From the NCBI RefSeq assembly GCF_026898155.1, contig NZ_CP114029.1:4320001-4384000 (forward strand): a stretch of 64,000 nucleotides of DNA, read 5' to 3'. Positions within the stretch are counted from its first letter, which is position 1. Each line of letters begins with the position of its first letter. Below the pieces are notes generated by a model, which searched no databases, was not told where the DNA came from, and was given only the letters and a program-made list of their open reading frames with translations. The position numbers and the translations under genes are program-made. Source of the stretch: Jiella pelagia. Its GTDB lineage: Bacteria > Pseudomonadota > Alphaproteobacteria > Rhizobiales > Rhizobiaceae. Positions 20,969 to 30,929 of this stretch are shown here, piece by piece.

Positions 20969-21562
20969 TCAGGCGGCCAGAACCATCTCCGACGCTTCTT
21001 CCAGCGCGAATCGTCCCGCCGGCGCGACGACGCCGATCCTCCCTTCCAGGGCGCCTTCGATCAGTTCCAGCGCCAGCAGCCGCCGCGGCTCGAACGGGCC
21101 GGGCATCGAGAGCGTCCTGGTCTTGTCAGCGGAAAAGCCGAAGCGGGCGTAATATTCCGGATCGCCGACGAGGATGATCGCGCCGTGGCCGAGCCTTGCG
21201 GCTTCGGCGATGGCGTAGCGCATCAACAGGCTGCCGAGGCCGGTGCCCTGGCTTTCCGGGGAAACGGCGAGGGGGCCGAGGAGGAGCGCCGGGACATTGG
21301 CGCCGTCCTTCATGCCGGCCGAAATGTTCCACAGGCGCACCGTGCCGACCAGCGAGCTGTCGGGGCGCAGCGCCGAGAAAGCGAGACCTTGTGCCGGCAG
21401 CCTGCCGGCGCGGATCTGCTCGGAGGACTTGCGGGTGCGGCCGGGGCCCATGGCAGCGTCGAGCAGGGCCTCCCTGGCGGGCACATGGCCGCGCTCCTCG
21501 CCGACGATGGCGGCGAAGGGTATGGCGTCGGCAAAAGCGGATGCGGAGACAAATGCGGTCAC
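20969..21562 (-). CDS. GNAT-family N-acetyltransferase
   Basis: 197-residue acetyltransferase with the acetyl-CoA loop in LAVSPESQGTGLGSLLMRYAI and the C-terminal ILVGDPEYYARFGFS typical of YhbS-like proteins. The GTG at 21562 is preferred because GGGGG lies 6 bases upstream; an ATG 39 bases earlier has none. It follows the ornithine/lysine decarboxylase gene on the same strand (about 185 bases apart). This pair is often kept together in Rhizobiales, so a polyamine-related role is possible but unproven. Confidence 0.85.
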   Translation of the reverse strand: MTAFVSASAFADAIPFAAIVGEERGHVPAREALLDAAMGPGRTRKSSEQIRAGRLPAQGLAFSALRPDSSLVGTVRLWNISAGMKDGANVPALLLGPLAVSPESQGTGLGSLLMRYAIAEAARLGHGAIILVGDPEYYARFGFSADKTRTLSMPGPFEPRRLLALELIEGALEGRIGVVAPAGRFALEEASEMVLAA

Positions 21563-21747
21563 GAAAACCCCCTGAAACTCAGAAAAGGAGGTTGAAGACA
21601 TGCGTGCCGCTTGCGGCGCGCGGGCGAAACAGCCCGGCGCCGCGCCTGTCTAAGCTTACTGCTTGAACAGGCAATTTGCGCCGGACCGGAAGGGCGGTCT
21701 TCGCCCTTCCCATCGTCGGAGGTTGCGGGGTTCGGTCATGGCCACCG

Positions 21748-22882
21748 TCAGATCACGTAGGACTTCAGCGGCTCGAAGCCGTTGAAGGCAACCGAGGCAT
21801 AGGTCGTCGTATAGGCGCCGGTGCCCTCGATCAGGAGGCTCGTCGCCGACAGTCAAGGAGACCGGCAGCGGATAGGGCGTCTTTTCGTACATCACGTCAG
21901 CCGAATCGCAGGTCGGGCCTGCGAGGACGCAGGGCTCCATCTCGTCGCCGTCGCGCGGCGTGACGATCGGGTAACGGATCGCCTCGTCCATCGTCTCGGC
22001 GAGCCCGCCGAACTTGCCGATGTCGAGGAAGACCCAGCGGTTCTCGTCGGCCTTCGACTTCTTCGAGACGAGCACGACCTCGGTCTTGATGACGCCGGCG
22101 TCCCCCACCATGCCGCGGCCCGGCTCGATGATCGTCTCCGGCAGCTGGTTGCCGAAATGCTTGGTCAGGCTCTGGAAGATCGCCTGACCGTAGGCGGCCG
22201 ATGCCGGAACGTCCTTCAGGTAGCGGGTCGGGAAGCCGCCGCCCATGTTGACGAGGGTGAGCACGATGCCCTTCTCGGCCAGCGCGTCGAAGACGAACTT
22301 GGCATCGGCGATCGCCGCGTCCCAGGCATTGGTGTCGGTCTGCTGCGAGCCGACATGGAAGGAGACGCCGGTCGCCTTCAGGCCGAGCCGGTTGGCCTCG
22401 ATGAGGACGTCGACGGCCATCGCCGGAACGCAGCCGAACTTGCGCGACAGCGGCCACTCGGCGCCTTCGCCATTGGTCAGGACGCGGCAGAACACCCGGG
22501 CGCCGGGCGCCGAACGGGCGATCTTCTCGACCTCCTCGACGCAGTCGACGGCGTAGAGCGACACACCGAGCGCGTGCGCCTTGGCGACGTCGCGCTCCTT
22601 CTTGATGGTGTTGCCATAGGAGATCCGAGCAGGCGTGACGCCGGCGTTCAGCGCCATCTCGACCTCGGCGACCGAGGCGCAGTCGAAATTCGAGCCGAGC
22701 GAGGCGAGGAGCTTGAGGATCTCCGGCGCCGGATTGGCCTTCACCGCATAGAAGATGGCGCTGTCGGGCAGGGCGCGACGGAAGGCGCGGAAATTCTCCT
22801 CGACGACGTCGAGGTCGACGACGAGGCACGGGCCATCCGGACGGCGGGTGGCGAGGAAATCGGTGATGCGCTGGGTGACCAT
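21748..22882 (-). CDS. Fold-III PLP-dependent ornithine/lysine decarboxylase (GAGGCTC frameshift)
   Basis: Makes putrescine or cadaverine in the cytosol. Alanine-racemase-fold decarboxylase with the PLP lysine in FYAVKANPAPEIL, HVGSQQTD, the glycine loop NMGGGFPTRY, and PGRGMVGDAG; the cysteine region is LAGPTCDSADVMYEK. The frame breaks at 21835-21841 near the C-terminus. One base removed gives TVGDELLIEGTGAYTTTY and the usual ending FNGFEPLKSYVI, 377 residues. Without this the catalytic C-terminal sheet would be lost. Divergent from a LysR gene across a 521-base region that may carry a leader RNA. Whether it is a dual-specificity lysine/ornithine enzyme cannot be told here. Confidence 0.92.
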
Positions 22883-23403
22883 GGGTGCCTCCGAGGGACC
22901 AAAAGGGGTCGACAGGGAGCGTGCGACATTGCCGCCCGAGAGGCGGTGAAGCCTTCAGGGTCCTGCAGTTTCGCGACGCGACTTCATCGGAAACCCGCGA
23001 CGAACTCGCGAGCGTTCCGTTTTCGTCTGCCATGGTTTGGAGGGCTTGAACCCGCCGCACTTCAGGCAAGGATGGTGTGCCTCTTCAGTATTCCTGGCTG
23101 TGGAGACCAGGAGAGACCAGAAAGGCCCGGACCGTCGTTGCTTCAAGGCGTCCTCGACATCGCGCGGCTCGCGAAATCGACTGGGTGTGTTACGTCCAGG
23201 TACCGTCACGGCTACCCTCGCATCTGAGGACCGTGGGACGCCCACAGGCACGTGCGACATGGGGCAGGACGCGATGTAGTGAGAGTTTTCGTCATACGCA
23301 AGTGCAGAAGCCGTCCCTGGTTGATTTTTCGCCGCCGCCATTGAAGGAAGGGGAGGGTTGCGGATTTGCGGCCACTTTCTCAAGCTTGGAGCAAGCTCGG
23401 GCC
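22883..23403 (-). promoter_or_regulatory. Long divergent upstream region; possible speF-type leader of the decarboxylase gene
   Basis: 521 bases without a convincing gene between two divergent genes. The known alphaproteobacterial speF RNA motif lies in exactly this position, upstream of ornithine decarboxylase genes, so the minus-strand leader is a candidate. This is inference from position; the secondary structure was not folded. A small stem CCGCC/GGCGG sits near 22933-22947. A minus-strand open frame of 101 codons (22955-23260) is present but is continuous with antisense LysR sequence and is not called. Confidence 0.3.
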
Positions 23404-24370
23404 ATGGACACGCTGACTCGCATGCGGGCGTTTCTCGCCGTCGTCGAAAACGAGGGCTTCTCATCGGCGGCCCGAAAGACCGGGCGCTCGAAGGCGCTTC
23501 TGTCGAAATATGTCCGCGAGGCTCGAGGACGAACTCGGCGTTCTCCTGATCAACCGCACCACCCGGCAGATCGCGCTGACCGCCGCCGGCGAGGTCTATG
23601 TGCGGCGGGCCGGGGTGATTCTCGCCGATCTCGAAAACCTGAACGAGGAGGCGCGCGAGGCGACGGGCGAGGCGAAGGGCCGCATCCGCGTCTCCGCCGC
23701 GCGCACCTTCGGCGACGCCCAACTCGGCCACAGCCTCGTCGACTTCGCCAAGGCCTATCCGGACATCGCGCTCGACATCCATCTGGACGACAATTTCGTC
23801 AATCTGGTCGAAGAAGGCTTCGATGTCGCCATCCGCATGACAAGGCTGAATGATTCGGCGATGATCGCCCGCCGGCTCGCTTCGCTCGACTTCGCGATCG
23901 TCGCCAGCCCCGACCTCCTGCAGCGGGCTGGAAGGCCCAGCCATCCGAGCGAAATCGTCAATTTCCCGGCGGTGATCGATTCCAATTCCCGGATGTTCTC
24001 CAACTGGATCTTCAGGGACCCCGAAAGCCTCGAGCAAATTTCCGTCGCCGTCTCCGGGCAGTTCACGGCAAACAGCCCGGTGACGGTGCGGGCCGCGGCG
24101 TTGGCCGGCCTCGGCTTCGCGCTCAGCCCGTCCTTCGTCGTGCGGGAAGACCTGGAGGCCGGACGGCTGGTGACGGTTCTCGACGAATACATGTCGAGCG
24201 AGGCCGGGATCTACGCGGTTTTCCCCCATCGCCGCCACCTGCCGACGCGGGTCCGCATCTTCGTCGATTTCCTCGCCGAATGGTTCAAGAAATGTAATCG
24301 CAAGGTGATGGGCGAGCCGAGCCAGAAGCTCGGAGATTCCGGCACGACCCGGACAGACTTCGTGGCGTGA
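23404..24370 (+). CDS. LysR-family transcriptional regulator (GAGGCTC frameshift)
   Basis: About 321 residues when corrected. N-terminal winged helix (LTRMRAFLAVVENEGFSS, AARKTGRSKALLSKYVREL), then a LysR substrate-binding domain (GRIRVSAARTFGDAQLG, DIALDIHLDD, DVAIRMTRLNDSAMIARRL). The frame breaks at 23518-23524; one base removed gives KYVRELEDELGVLLINRTTR, the invariant end of the DNA-binding domain. Divergent from the ornithine/lysine decarboxylase gene, which is the likely target by LysR convention (inference). Inducer unknown. Confidence 0.9.
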
Positions 24371-24472
24371 GGGCCTGCGCGAGCATCGCGTGAAAGAAAT
24401 TCAGAGCGAGACGTTCCAAAACCCGCTGAACGTGCGAAACTTTCGTGGGGCCTGAAGATCAGGAGAGCGATC

Positions 24473-24886
24473 GTGATCGTCGTAACCACGCCTTTTGAAC
24501 GGCGCACTGTCATGCTTGGAGCCGTCTTTGGTGTTCTTTTCGCCGTGACGGGTCTGTCTGGAACCGCATCCGCCGAGACGCTGAAATCCGGCCGGTTCTC
24601 CGGTGACAGTGGCCACGACGTTTCGGGTGCCGTTACCATCGAGAGAGGTGAGGGCGGAGCCGTTCTCAACTTCGGCCCGGACTTTTCATTCGACGGCGCC
24701 CCCGATCCGAAGGTCGCCTTCGGCAGTGACGGATACGACCCGAAGACCTTGATCGGCCCGCTGAAGGCCGACAGCGGCCCGCAGTCCTATGCCGTGCCCG
24801 CCGACTTCGATCCGGCCGGCTATAACGAGGTGTGGATCTGGTGCGAGGAGTTTGCCGTGCCGCTTGGTATGGCGAAGATCCAGTAG
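24473..24886 (+). CDS. Secreted DM13-domain protein
   Basis: 137 residues. Signal peptide with cleavage near ASAET (about residue 34), then a single DM13-like domain: SGDSGHDVSGAVTIERGEG, LNFGPDFSFDGAPDPKVAF, YAVPADFDPAGYNEVWIWC, EEFAVPLGMAKI. The WC-x2-F-x-V-x-x-G-x-A ending is the family hallmark; DM13 is thought to bind a redox cofactor in electron transfer. The GTG start at 24473 is supported by AGGAG. Not part of an obvious operon. Confidence 0.78.
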   Translation: MIVVTTPFERRTVMLGAVFGVLFAVTGLSGTASAETLKSGRFSGDSGHDVSGAVTIERGEGGAVLNFGPDFSFDGAPDPKVAFGSDGYDPKTLIGPLKADSGPQSYAVPADFDPAGYNEVWIWCEEFAVPLGMAKIQ

Positions 24887-25142
24887 CGAGCCGCAATCAG
24901 CCGAACGATTGTGCTTCGCTCTGTGGCGATGGCTCTGATTGCGTTTGGAGCCGCGCCGAATTGCACGCGCAACTTCTGGTGTCTCTTTGTGTCGAAGAGG
25001 GCGTCACTCTCCGGCATCACGCGCCGATCAAAAGCTCTCGACGCTGCCTCCGGCAATTGTGCGGATGGCGAAGTCGTGGCCCAATCCGGGCTTCCGCGCG
25101 CCCTTAACGGGGCGTTCAGATTCCCCATGCCACGGTTTCGAC

Positions 25143-25655
25143 ATGCGCAAGTTTCTCGCCGCCACCCTCGTCGCTATTGCCATTTCGGCGCCTTTCGCCG
25201 CACCGGCCTTCGCCAAGGGCGGGCCGCAGGAGACGGTCTTCCACGCTGCCGGCGATCCCGGCACGATCGTGATCAAGACGTCGGAGCGAAAGCTCTATCT
25301 CCTCACCGGCAACGGCCGGGCGTTGCAATACGACATCGCCGTCGGCAAGCCGAGCGAACAATGGTTCGGCAGGAGCTGGGTGTCGATGAAGCGCCCAAGT
25401 CCGACCTGGACGCCGACGCCCGACATGCGGGCGCGCAATCCGAACTTGCCGCAGTCGGTCGGCCCGGGCCCGAAGAACCCGCTCGGCGAACGGGCGATGA
25501 ATCTCGGCTGGACGACCTACCGCATCCACGGCACCAACTCGCCTCGATCGATCGGCAGCGCTGCATCGTCGGGCTGCTTCCGCATGCGCAACGCCGACGT
25601 CAAGGACCTCTACGAACGCGTCCATGTCGGCGCGCAGGTGCTGGTCGAGCGATAG
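25143..25655 (+). CDS. L,D-transpeptidase (YkuD domain), periplasmic
   Basis: Forms 3-3 peptidoglycan crosslinks or attaches proteins to it. 170 residues with a signal peptide (cut near AFAKG) and one YkuD domain: VIKTSERKLYLLTGNG, then HGTNSPRSIGSAASSGCFRM. The catalytic Cys and the upstream His (YRIHGTN) are present. The residue before GC is Ser where many enzymes have His (SHGC becomes SSGC), a variant common in rhizobial ErfK-like proteins. Stand-alone gene. Confidence 0.9.
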   Translation: MRKFLAATLVAIAISAPFAAPAFAKGGPQETVFHAAGDPGTIVIKTSERKLYLLTGNGRALQYDIAVGKPSEQWFGRSWVSMKRPSPTWTPTPDMRARNPNLPQSVGPGPKNPLGERAMNLGWTTYRIHGTNSPRSIGSAASSGCFRMRNADVKDLYERVHVGAQVLVER

Positions 25656-25748
25656 GGCGGCAAAGCTTTGCGACCGGCGGCTTGAAGCTCCCGCTCGGCC
25701 GACACCGGGGCCGAGCCGGGCCAAAAATTTCATCGAGATCGATTGGCC

Positions 25749-28085
25749 TTATTTGGAGCGGGACCAGCAAGACTGGTCTCCGGCGCGATGCCACCAGTCG
25801 TCCTCGTCGGTCCAATCGCCGCTCGCGTTGCGCACCATGATCTTGGCATCATCCGTTCCGAGCGAGCCTCCCGATCCGGTCAGAAGCATGTAGTCGCCGT
25901 CGAAGGAGCGGAAGCGCATCGACACCGGCTCACGATAGGTCAGCATCTGCTCCTGGAGGATGCCGACGGCAATGCGCTCACCCATGCGCAGCGACTCGTA
26001 GTAGTCTGTGTAGTAATGCACGCCGGCGAAATTTCGACCGATGGAGATATTGGCTGCGAGCTTGTCGAGTTCGCCCTGGACGGTCAATATTTTTGGCAGC
26101 AATCCATCCTCCATCTTTTCGGGGTACTTTATGCGCGCCAATTGTCGGCCGTCGACGTCCGCATTCGTCTGATAATAGCCCTCCTTGTCGAGAGCCATCT
26201 CTGCAGGGAAGAGACTCTTGAAGTTGTCGTGCCGAAACATCGACATCGTTTCAGACAGCTTCGTCCTCCCGCGTTTGATGGGAATCGGCTCCTCGTACAT
26301 TTCGAAGAATGCCTTCAGGACGGTGACACAGGCTCCGGCGACCGTCGCGTGGCCGGCCGCGTAGCACGGATGCATCGGTGAACCCTCTGGGAAAGCCATC
26401 GGGAGGAGCAGGTTTTCGTCTGGATTGATCCACTTCATGCGTTCTTCGGCTTCCTCGCTCGGAATTGCCGCATTGCTCTTCTTGTTGTGCGCGATCACGA
26501 AGTCGACGATCCCACAGTCTTTGAGCGCTTTCACCATGTCGGCGGCTTTATCGGAATATGCTTTGCCCAGCTTGTCATCGCTGTCGGAACGGCTGAGGGC
26601 CGCGCTGACGGCGAGGACGCCCGCGAGAGCCTCCGGACGAGCCCGCAGATGGATCTGGAATTTTTGCCGGCGGGCGGCCTTCAGCGCGCGGGTCGACACC
26701 TCCGTGACGAGGCTGAGGATGTGGGCAACGCCGAAAGTGGCGAAAGAGTCCCGGGTGGGGTGGTCCAAGTCGTCGGCAAGTCCAGAATACATCCCCTCCG
26801 GCAGACCGCGATCCCCGGGAACGCCGAGCCCGATCATGATCAGGCAGGCATTCAGATAGGCCTGATAGAGCGCATCGAAATGCACGTAGGTCGCCAGGTC
26901 GCGCGGCGTGTGGATGAATCGCGGCCTCGTGTCGAAGCACAGCAGGCCGCGGCGGTCGGCGCCGTTCTGGACGTCGATCCACGACGCCCAGTCTGTCATG
27001 TAGTCGACATGGGCAAGCTGCGGCACGAAGAACTGCGTGATCGTCTGAGCGCCGTACTTTATCAGCCCGTTCGCCACACCGATGCCGCCCCCGGCGCCGA
27101 GACCGATGCAATTGGCATCGTGATCCGCGGCCTTGGCGGGTTTGGGGGCAGGATCCACAACCATGGGCATGCAGTCGACCCCCGGTGGCGTCGTGCGGGC
27201 GTTGTTCCCGATCAGAAGGAACTGGGAGATCCACGGCCCGACCTTGGCGCCGGGTGTCGAACCGCGAAAGAGGTTGCCGCGATCGAGTTTGCCGGGTGAG
27301 GCATCGCCGAACCGCGCCTGCCGCCGGGCTTTCTCACGGTCGTTCAGGTTCTTAATCTGCTGGTCGCGGTCGAACCATGGGAGCCTGTTGAGCGCGTCGA
27401 TGACGGTCTGGGTGGTGGCGCCCGAAGGGGTGGCCGACATCTCTTCGGCTTTCGCCTCGAATTCGGCAAACGGGACATCGCGAAGCAGCGCCATGGCGTA
27501 GACTTCGGCGATCTCCGCCGTCAGCTCGTCCGATCCGAGGCATGGTGCCTCGGGCATCGCGACCGAATCGCAGTCTGGTCCCTGGAGTTCGAAGGTGTGG
27601 CCGGCGAGCGGGCTCTCCCAGCCGCGCCAATCGATGCAAACCTCACCCTTCTTCGGGTCTTGCTTTGTTTTCAGATGGAAGTGGGAATTGTCCGGATGCG
27701 GCACATGGAAGAATTCGGCGGTTCCATCGGGATAAACGGAATTATTGTTCGGATAGTCATAGTTGCCACCGAGGCCTGGGAAGCCCTTTTTCCGGTTCGG
27801 AAACGGGGTGTGCCGCTTCTGTATGTCCGGGCGGTCTGGGTATTGCTGCTGGCTGATCGCCGACTTGAAGGCTTCGACAGCCTCCAGGACCGGGATCCCG
27901 TAGTCGTCGTGCTCCAGGCCTTTGGTGAAGGTATTCACATATGGCGGGATCTCGACCTCACCATTGTTCTTTTGGAAGTAGACACCGGCGAACTTTGCCG
28001 TCGCGTAGTTCGTCGCTGTGTCGCGGACCTGCCGCACGAGCCGTTCCCGCTCTCCGGCCCGCTGGTCCGGAAGTAGTTTCTTCAT
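25749..28085 (-). CDS. Vanadium-dependent haloperoxidase-like protein (PAP2 superfamily)
   Basis: 778 residues, ATG at 28085 with CGGAGG upstream. Vanadate-site pattern in the C-terminal half: K-x7-R (KFQIHLRARPE), then MHPCYAAGHATVAGA with the Gly-His pair, then R-x5-H in GRNFAGVHYYTDYYES. Spacing matches the red-algal (Corallina) bromoperoxidase type rather than the fungal KX6RP form. The Ser usually before Gly-His is Ala here. A N-terminal domain of about 350 residues (DKxLNRLPWF region) is longer than in algal enzymes, as in bacterial relatives. No signal peptide is seen. Likely oxidises bromide or iodide with peroxide, but an acid-phosphatase activity cannot be excluded. No neighbour suggests a pathway. 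Confidence 0.85.
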   Translation of the reverse strand: MKKLLPDQRAGERERLVRQVRDTATNYATAKFAGVYFQKNNGEVEIPPYVNTFTKGLEHDDYGIPVLEAVEAFKSAISQQQYPDRPDIQKRHTPFPNRKKGFPGLGGNYDYPNNNSVYPDGTAEFFHVPHPDNSHFHLKTKQDPKKGEVCIDWRGWESPLAGHTFELQGPDCDSVAMPEAPCLGSDELTAEIAEVYAMALLRDVPFAEFEAKAEEMSATPSGATTQTVIDALNRLPWFDRDQQIKNLNDREKARRQARFGDASPGKLDRGNLFRGSTPGAKVGPWISQFLLIGNNARTTPPGVDCMPMVVDPAPKPAKAADHDANCIGLGAGGGIGVANGLIKYGAQTITQFFVPQLAHVDYMTDWASWIDVQNGADRRGLLCFDTRPRFIHTPRDLATYVHFDALYQAYLNACLIMIGLGVPGDRGLPEGMYSGLADDLDHPTRDSFATFGVAHILSLVTEVSTRALKAARRQKFQIHLRARPEALAGVLAVSAALSRSDSDDKLGKAYSDKAADMVKALKDCGIVDFVIAHNKKSNAAIPSEEAEERMKWINPDENLLLPMAFPEGSPMHPCYAAGHATVAGACVTVLKAFFEMYEEPIPIKRGRTKLSETMSMFRHDNFKSLFPAEMALDKEGYYQTNADVDGRQLARIKYPEKMEDGLLPKILTVQGELDKLAANISIGRNFAGVHYYTDYYESLRMGERIAVGILQEQMLTYREPVSMRFRSFDGDYMLLTGSGGSLGTDDAKIMVRNASGDWTDEDDWWHRAGDQSCWSRSK

Positions 28086-28241
28086 GATCGCCTCCGATAT
28101 GCCCGAAGGGAATGTATCGCAAAGATAAGTTGTATACCAGCGGAATGAAAGCGAATAGCATCCGGTCATGGGCGGCGACCCCTCGCCATGTCCCAAATTC
28201 GGCCACTCTTGTGGGTTTTGGAAACCAGTCTCGATCGGGGG

Positions 28242-28910
28242 ATGGTTTTGAGAAATCGCTTCGTTTTCGGCGCCATGCCGCTACTGGGCGCGATGTGTGC
28301 CGCGACCGCTGCATCGGCCCATCCGCATGTCTTCATCGAGCCGCATGTCGAGATCGTCGGCAATGCGGCGGGGACGATGACGGCGGTGCGCAACGTCTGG
28401 CGGATGGACGAATTGTTCTCCTCCTCCGTCGTCGTCGATTTCGACAAGAACGCCAATGGCATGCTGGATCCGGACGAACTCGACGCTGTCGGCGAGACGG
28501 TGCGCAGCTCGATCGCCGAGTGGAGCTTCTACACCTTCGTCGAGATGGACGGGCGCGACGTGGCGCTCGTGCCGCCGCAGAAGATGCACACGCTCTTCGA
28601 GAACGGCCAGCTGATCTTCTTCTTCGAGATGCCGCTGAAGGATCCAATCGATCTCGCGCGCCAGAAGGTCAAGGTTTCGAACTTCGACGAGAGCTTCTTC
28701 GTCGCCTTCGACTTCGAGAACGCCGACAATTTTCAACTGATCGACCTGCCGGCCGCGTGTTCGAAGAAGCTCGACGCTCCCGACGAGGACGAGGCGGCCA
28801 AGAACTGGATGAACACGATCGCCGGCCTCGGCACGGACGAGGCGGTGCCGCAGGACCAGGCGAACGTCTATGCCGACATTCTGTCGACGCGGCTGGAGGT
28901 CTCGTGCTGA
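28242..28910 (+). CDS. DUF1007 family periplasmic protein, partner of NicO
   Basis: 222 residues. Signal peptide to ASAHPHVFI; the His-Pro-His after the cleavage site is typical and may bind metal. DUF1007 features: MDELFSSSVVVDFD, DLNG-like NANGMLDPDEL (EF-hand-like), SNFDESFFVAFDF, CSKKL. Its stop overlaps the NicO start by one base (TGATG), showing translational coupling, and DUF1007 plus NicO is a known nickel/cobalt handling pair. The start ATG at 28242 is the best of several; the ribosome site is poor. Confidence 0.88.
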   Translation: MVLRNRFVFGAMPLLGAMCAATAASAHPHVFIEPHVEIVGNAAGTMTAVRNVWRMDELFSSSVVVDFDKNANGMLDPDELDAVGETVRSSIAEWSFYTFVEMDGRDVALVPPQKMHTLFENGQLIFFFEMPLKDPIDLARQKVKVSNFDESFFVAFDFENADNFQLIDLPAACSKKLDAPDEDEAAKNWMNTIAGLGTDEAVPQDQANVYADILSTRLEVSC

Positions 28911-30034
28911 TGCCCGCACCGCGGTCGTTTTGCCTTTGCCAGACGGGTGTGCCGACGCGGGCCGTGCTGCTTCTGGCCGTCTGCCTGGCAGCTTTTGTCG
29001 CCGTCGAACCGGCCTTCGCCCGCTCCTCGATCGGCATCGGCACGTCGGATCCGGTCACGGCGCCCGGCAACGGCATTTTCGCGGCACTGTTCCTCGAGAT
29101 CGCCGCCCGCCAGAGGGAGTTCTTCTCGGCGCTTCGCGAGGCCCTGATCGGGCTGAAGCGCGGCGAGGGGGCGCTGGTCTTCCTGGCCGGCCTGTCCTTC
29201 GCCTATGGCATCTTCCACGCGGCAGGGCCTGGCCACGGCAAGGCGGTCATCTCCTCCTACATGCTGGCGAGCCGGGCGGAATTGAAGCGCGGCATCGCGC
29301 TCGCATTCGCCTCTTCGCTGCTCCAAGCAGTCAGCGCCATCCTCGTCGTCGGCGCCGGCTGGTATCTCCTGCGCGGCACCGGCATCTCGATGACCGACGC
29401 CACCGACTGGCTGGAGATCGCCTCCTACGCCATGGTGACGCTGTTCGGGCTCTATCTTCTCGTTCGCGCCGTCGCGAAATTCTGGCGCAGCCGGGGGATC
29501 GGGGGCCGGATGGCCCGTCTGCGCTCCGGCATCTTCACTCCCCGGTCGAGCGGGGCAGGCGGTGCCCTGGCCTTTGCCGCGCCGGCCGAGGCGCGGGCGC
29601 CGACGATGCGCGCTGCCGAGGCGCTGCCCGCCGGCGTCGTATGTGACGAGACCGCGGACGACTGCGCCTGCGGCCGGCCGCACATCGCCGCGCCGGAGAA
29701 ACTGCGCGAGCCTTTGACGCTGAAGACCGCCGCCGCCCTGATCGCCTCCGTCGGGCTGCGGCCCTGCGCCGGGGCGATCGTTGTTCTCACATTCGCGCTG
29801 CTCAACCAGCTCTATCTCGGCGGCCTCGTCTCGGTCCTTGCCATGTCACTCGGGACCGCGATCACCGTCTCGGCGCTGGCGACCCTCGCCGTCCTCACCC
29901 GCGGCGCCGTCGAGCGGGCCGGGCGTCACGCGCGCCGCGCGGCCCTGGTCGGGCTTTGCCTGGAACTCGCCGGCGCGGCCCTGCTCACACTCGTCGGCAT
30001 CGGGCTTCTCGGCGGCGCGCTGACGACACTCTGA
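28910..30034 (+). CDS. NicO/RcnA-type nickel/cobalt transporter
   Basis: 374-residue inner-membrane protein with about 7 membrane helices and a periplasmic/cytoplasmic loop containing a CDETADDCACGRPH cysteine-rich patch. The NicO motif GIFHAAGPGHGKAVISSY in helix II carries His and Asp/Gly ligands; a second conserved helix has SVGLRPCAGAIVVLTFALL. Probably exports or imports nickel or cobalt with the preceding DUF1007 protein. Start overlaps that gene by one base. Confidence 0.9.
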   Translation: MPAPRSFCLCQTGVPTRAVLLLAVCLAAFVAVEPAFARSSIGIGTSDPVTAPGNGIFAALFLEIAARQREFFSALREALIGLKRGEGALVFLAGLSFAYGIFHAAGPGHGKAVISSYMLASRAELKRGIALAFASSLLQAVSAILVVGAGWYLLRGTGISMTDATDWLEIASYAMVTLFGLYLLVRAVAKFWRSRGIGGRMARLRSGIFTPRSSGAGGALAFAAPAEARAPTMRAAEALPAGVVCDETADDCACGRPHIAAPEKLREPLTLKTAAALIASVGLRPCAGAIVVLTFALLNQLYLGGLVSVLAMSLGTAITVSALATLAVLTRGAVERAGRHARRAALVGLCLELAGAALLTLVGIGLLGGALTTL

Positions 30035-30045
30035 CGCGACGAGCC

Positions 30046-30802
30046 TCAGCCGCGCCGGTCGCGATAGGCCCGGCAGGCGGCCCCGAAGGCTTCGAAGATC
30101 GCTGCCGACGGCGCGTCGGTCTCGGCCCAGAATTCCGGATGCCACTGGACGCCGAGCGCAAAGCCCTTTGAGCCAGCCACCGAGACCGCCTCGATCGTGC
30201 CGTCGGGCGCTGTCGCTTCGACGCTGAGCCCGTCGCCCAGCCGGTCGATCGCCTGGCGGTGCAGCGAATTGATCCGGATCGGCCCCGGTCCGACGATCGA
30301 CGACAGCAGACCGCCCTCGGTGATCGTCACCTCGTGGCGCGTCGCATAGCGCTCGCGCTGGTCCTCGTGGGTGATGGCGCGGTGGTCCATCCGTCCGTCG
30401 GACTCCTGGATCTCCGTCGCCAGCGTTCCCCCGAAGGCGACGTTGAGGCTCCTGATGGCCGCGGCAGATGGCGAGCAGCGGCAGGCCAAGGTCTATACTT
30501 TGCCGGATCAACCGGTCGGTGAGATCGTCGCGGTCGGAATCGAACGGCTCGTATGAGGGGGTCGGCTCCACGCCATAGCGCTCAGGATGGACGTTGGAGG
30601 CCGAACCCGTGGTCAGGACACCATCGACACGATCGAGGACTGCGGAAATGTCGAACTCGCCGGTCATCGCAGGGACGATGACCGGCGCTGCGCCGGCGAC
30701 CCGGGTAAGGGCCGTCAGATAGGTGTCCGGGGTCGCATGCCAGCGATAATTCTGGAAATCGCGGACATCGGCCGGCACGGCGACGAGAATGGATGAGGAC
30801 AT
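30046..30802 (-). CDS. Gamma-glutamyl-GABA hydrolase-like class I glutamine amidotransferase (PuuD-like; GAGGCTC frameshift)
   Basis: 251 residues when corrected. Cleaves a gamma-glutamyl bond, in PuuD the gamma-glutamyl-GABA of the putrescine pathway. Catalytic Cys in PLLAICRGHQEL, His-Glu in GVQWHPEF; GVLTTGSASNVHPERYG and INSLHRQAID are typical of peptidase C26. The frame breaks at 30445-30451 right after the nucleophile: one base removed gives CRGHQELNVAFGG. Convergent with the NicO gene (stop codons 12 bases apart). Link to the decarboxylase at 21748 (putrescine) is tempting but not shown. Confidence 0.88.
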
Positions 30803-30929
30803 GACAACCTTCGCAACTTCCGTCTTCCGCAGGAAACGGCTCTAATGCCTTGGATCAAGCGGCGGTGCGGATCAAGGTATCCAGCTGGCTTCGACAGCCT
30901 GGGCGCATCAATTCCCTGCGGCCGGCGCA

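Noticed and set aside
22955..23260. 101-codon upstream frame before the decarboxylase gene
   Set aside because: Continuous with the antisense of the LysR gene and without a ribosome site or known family. Mentioned only as part of the leader region.
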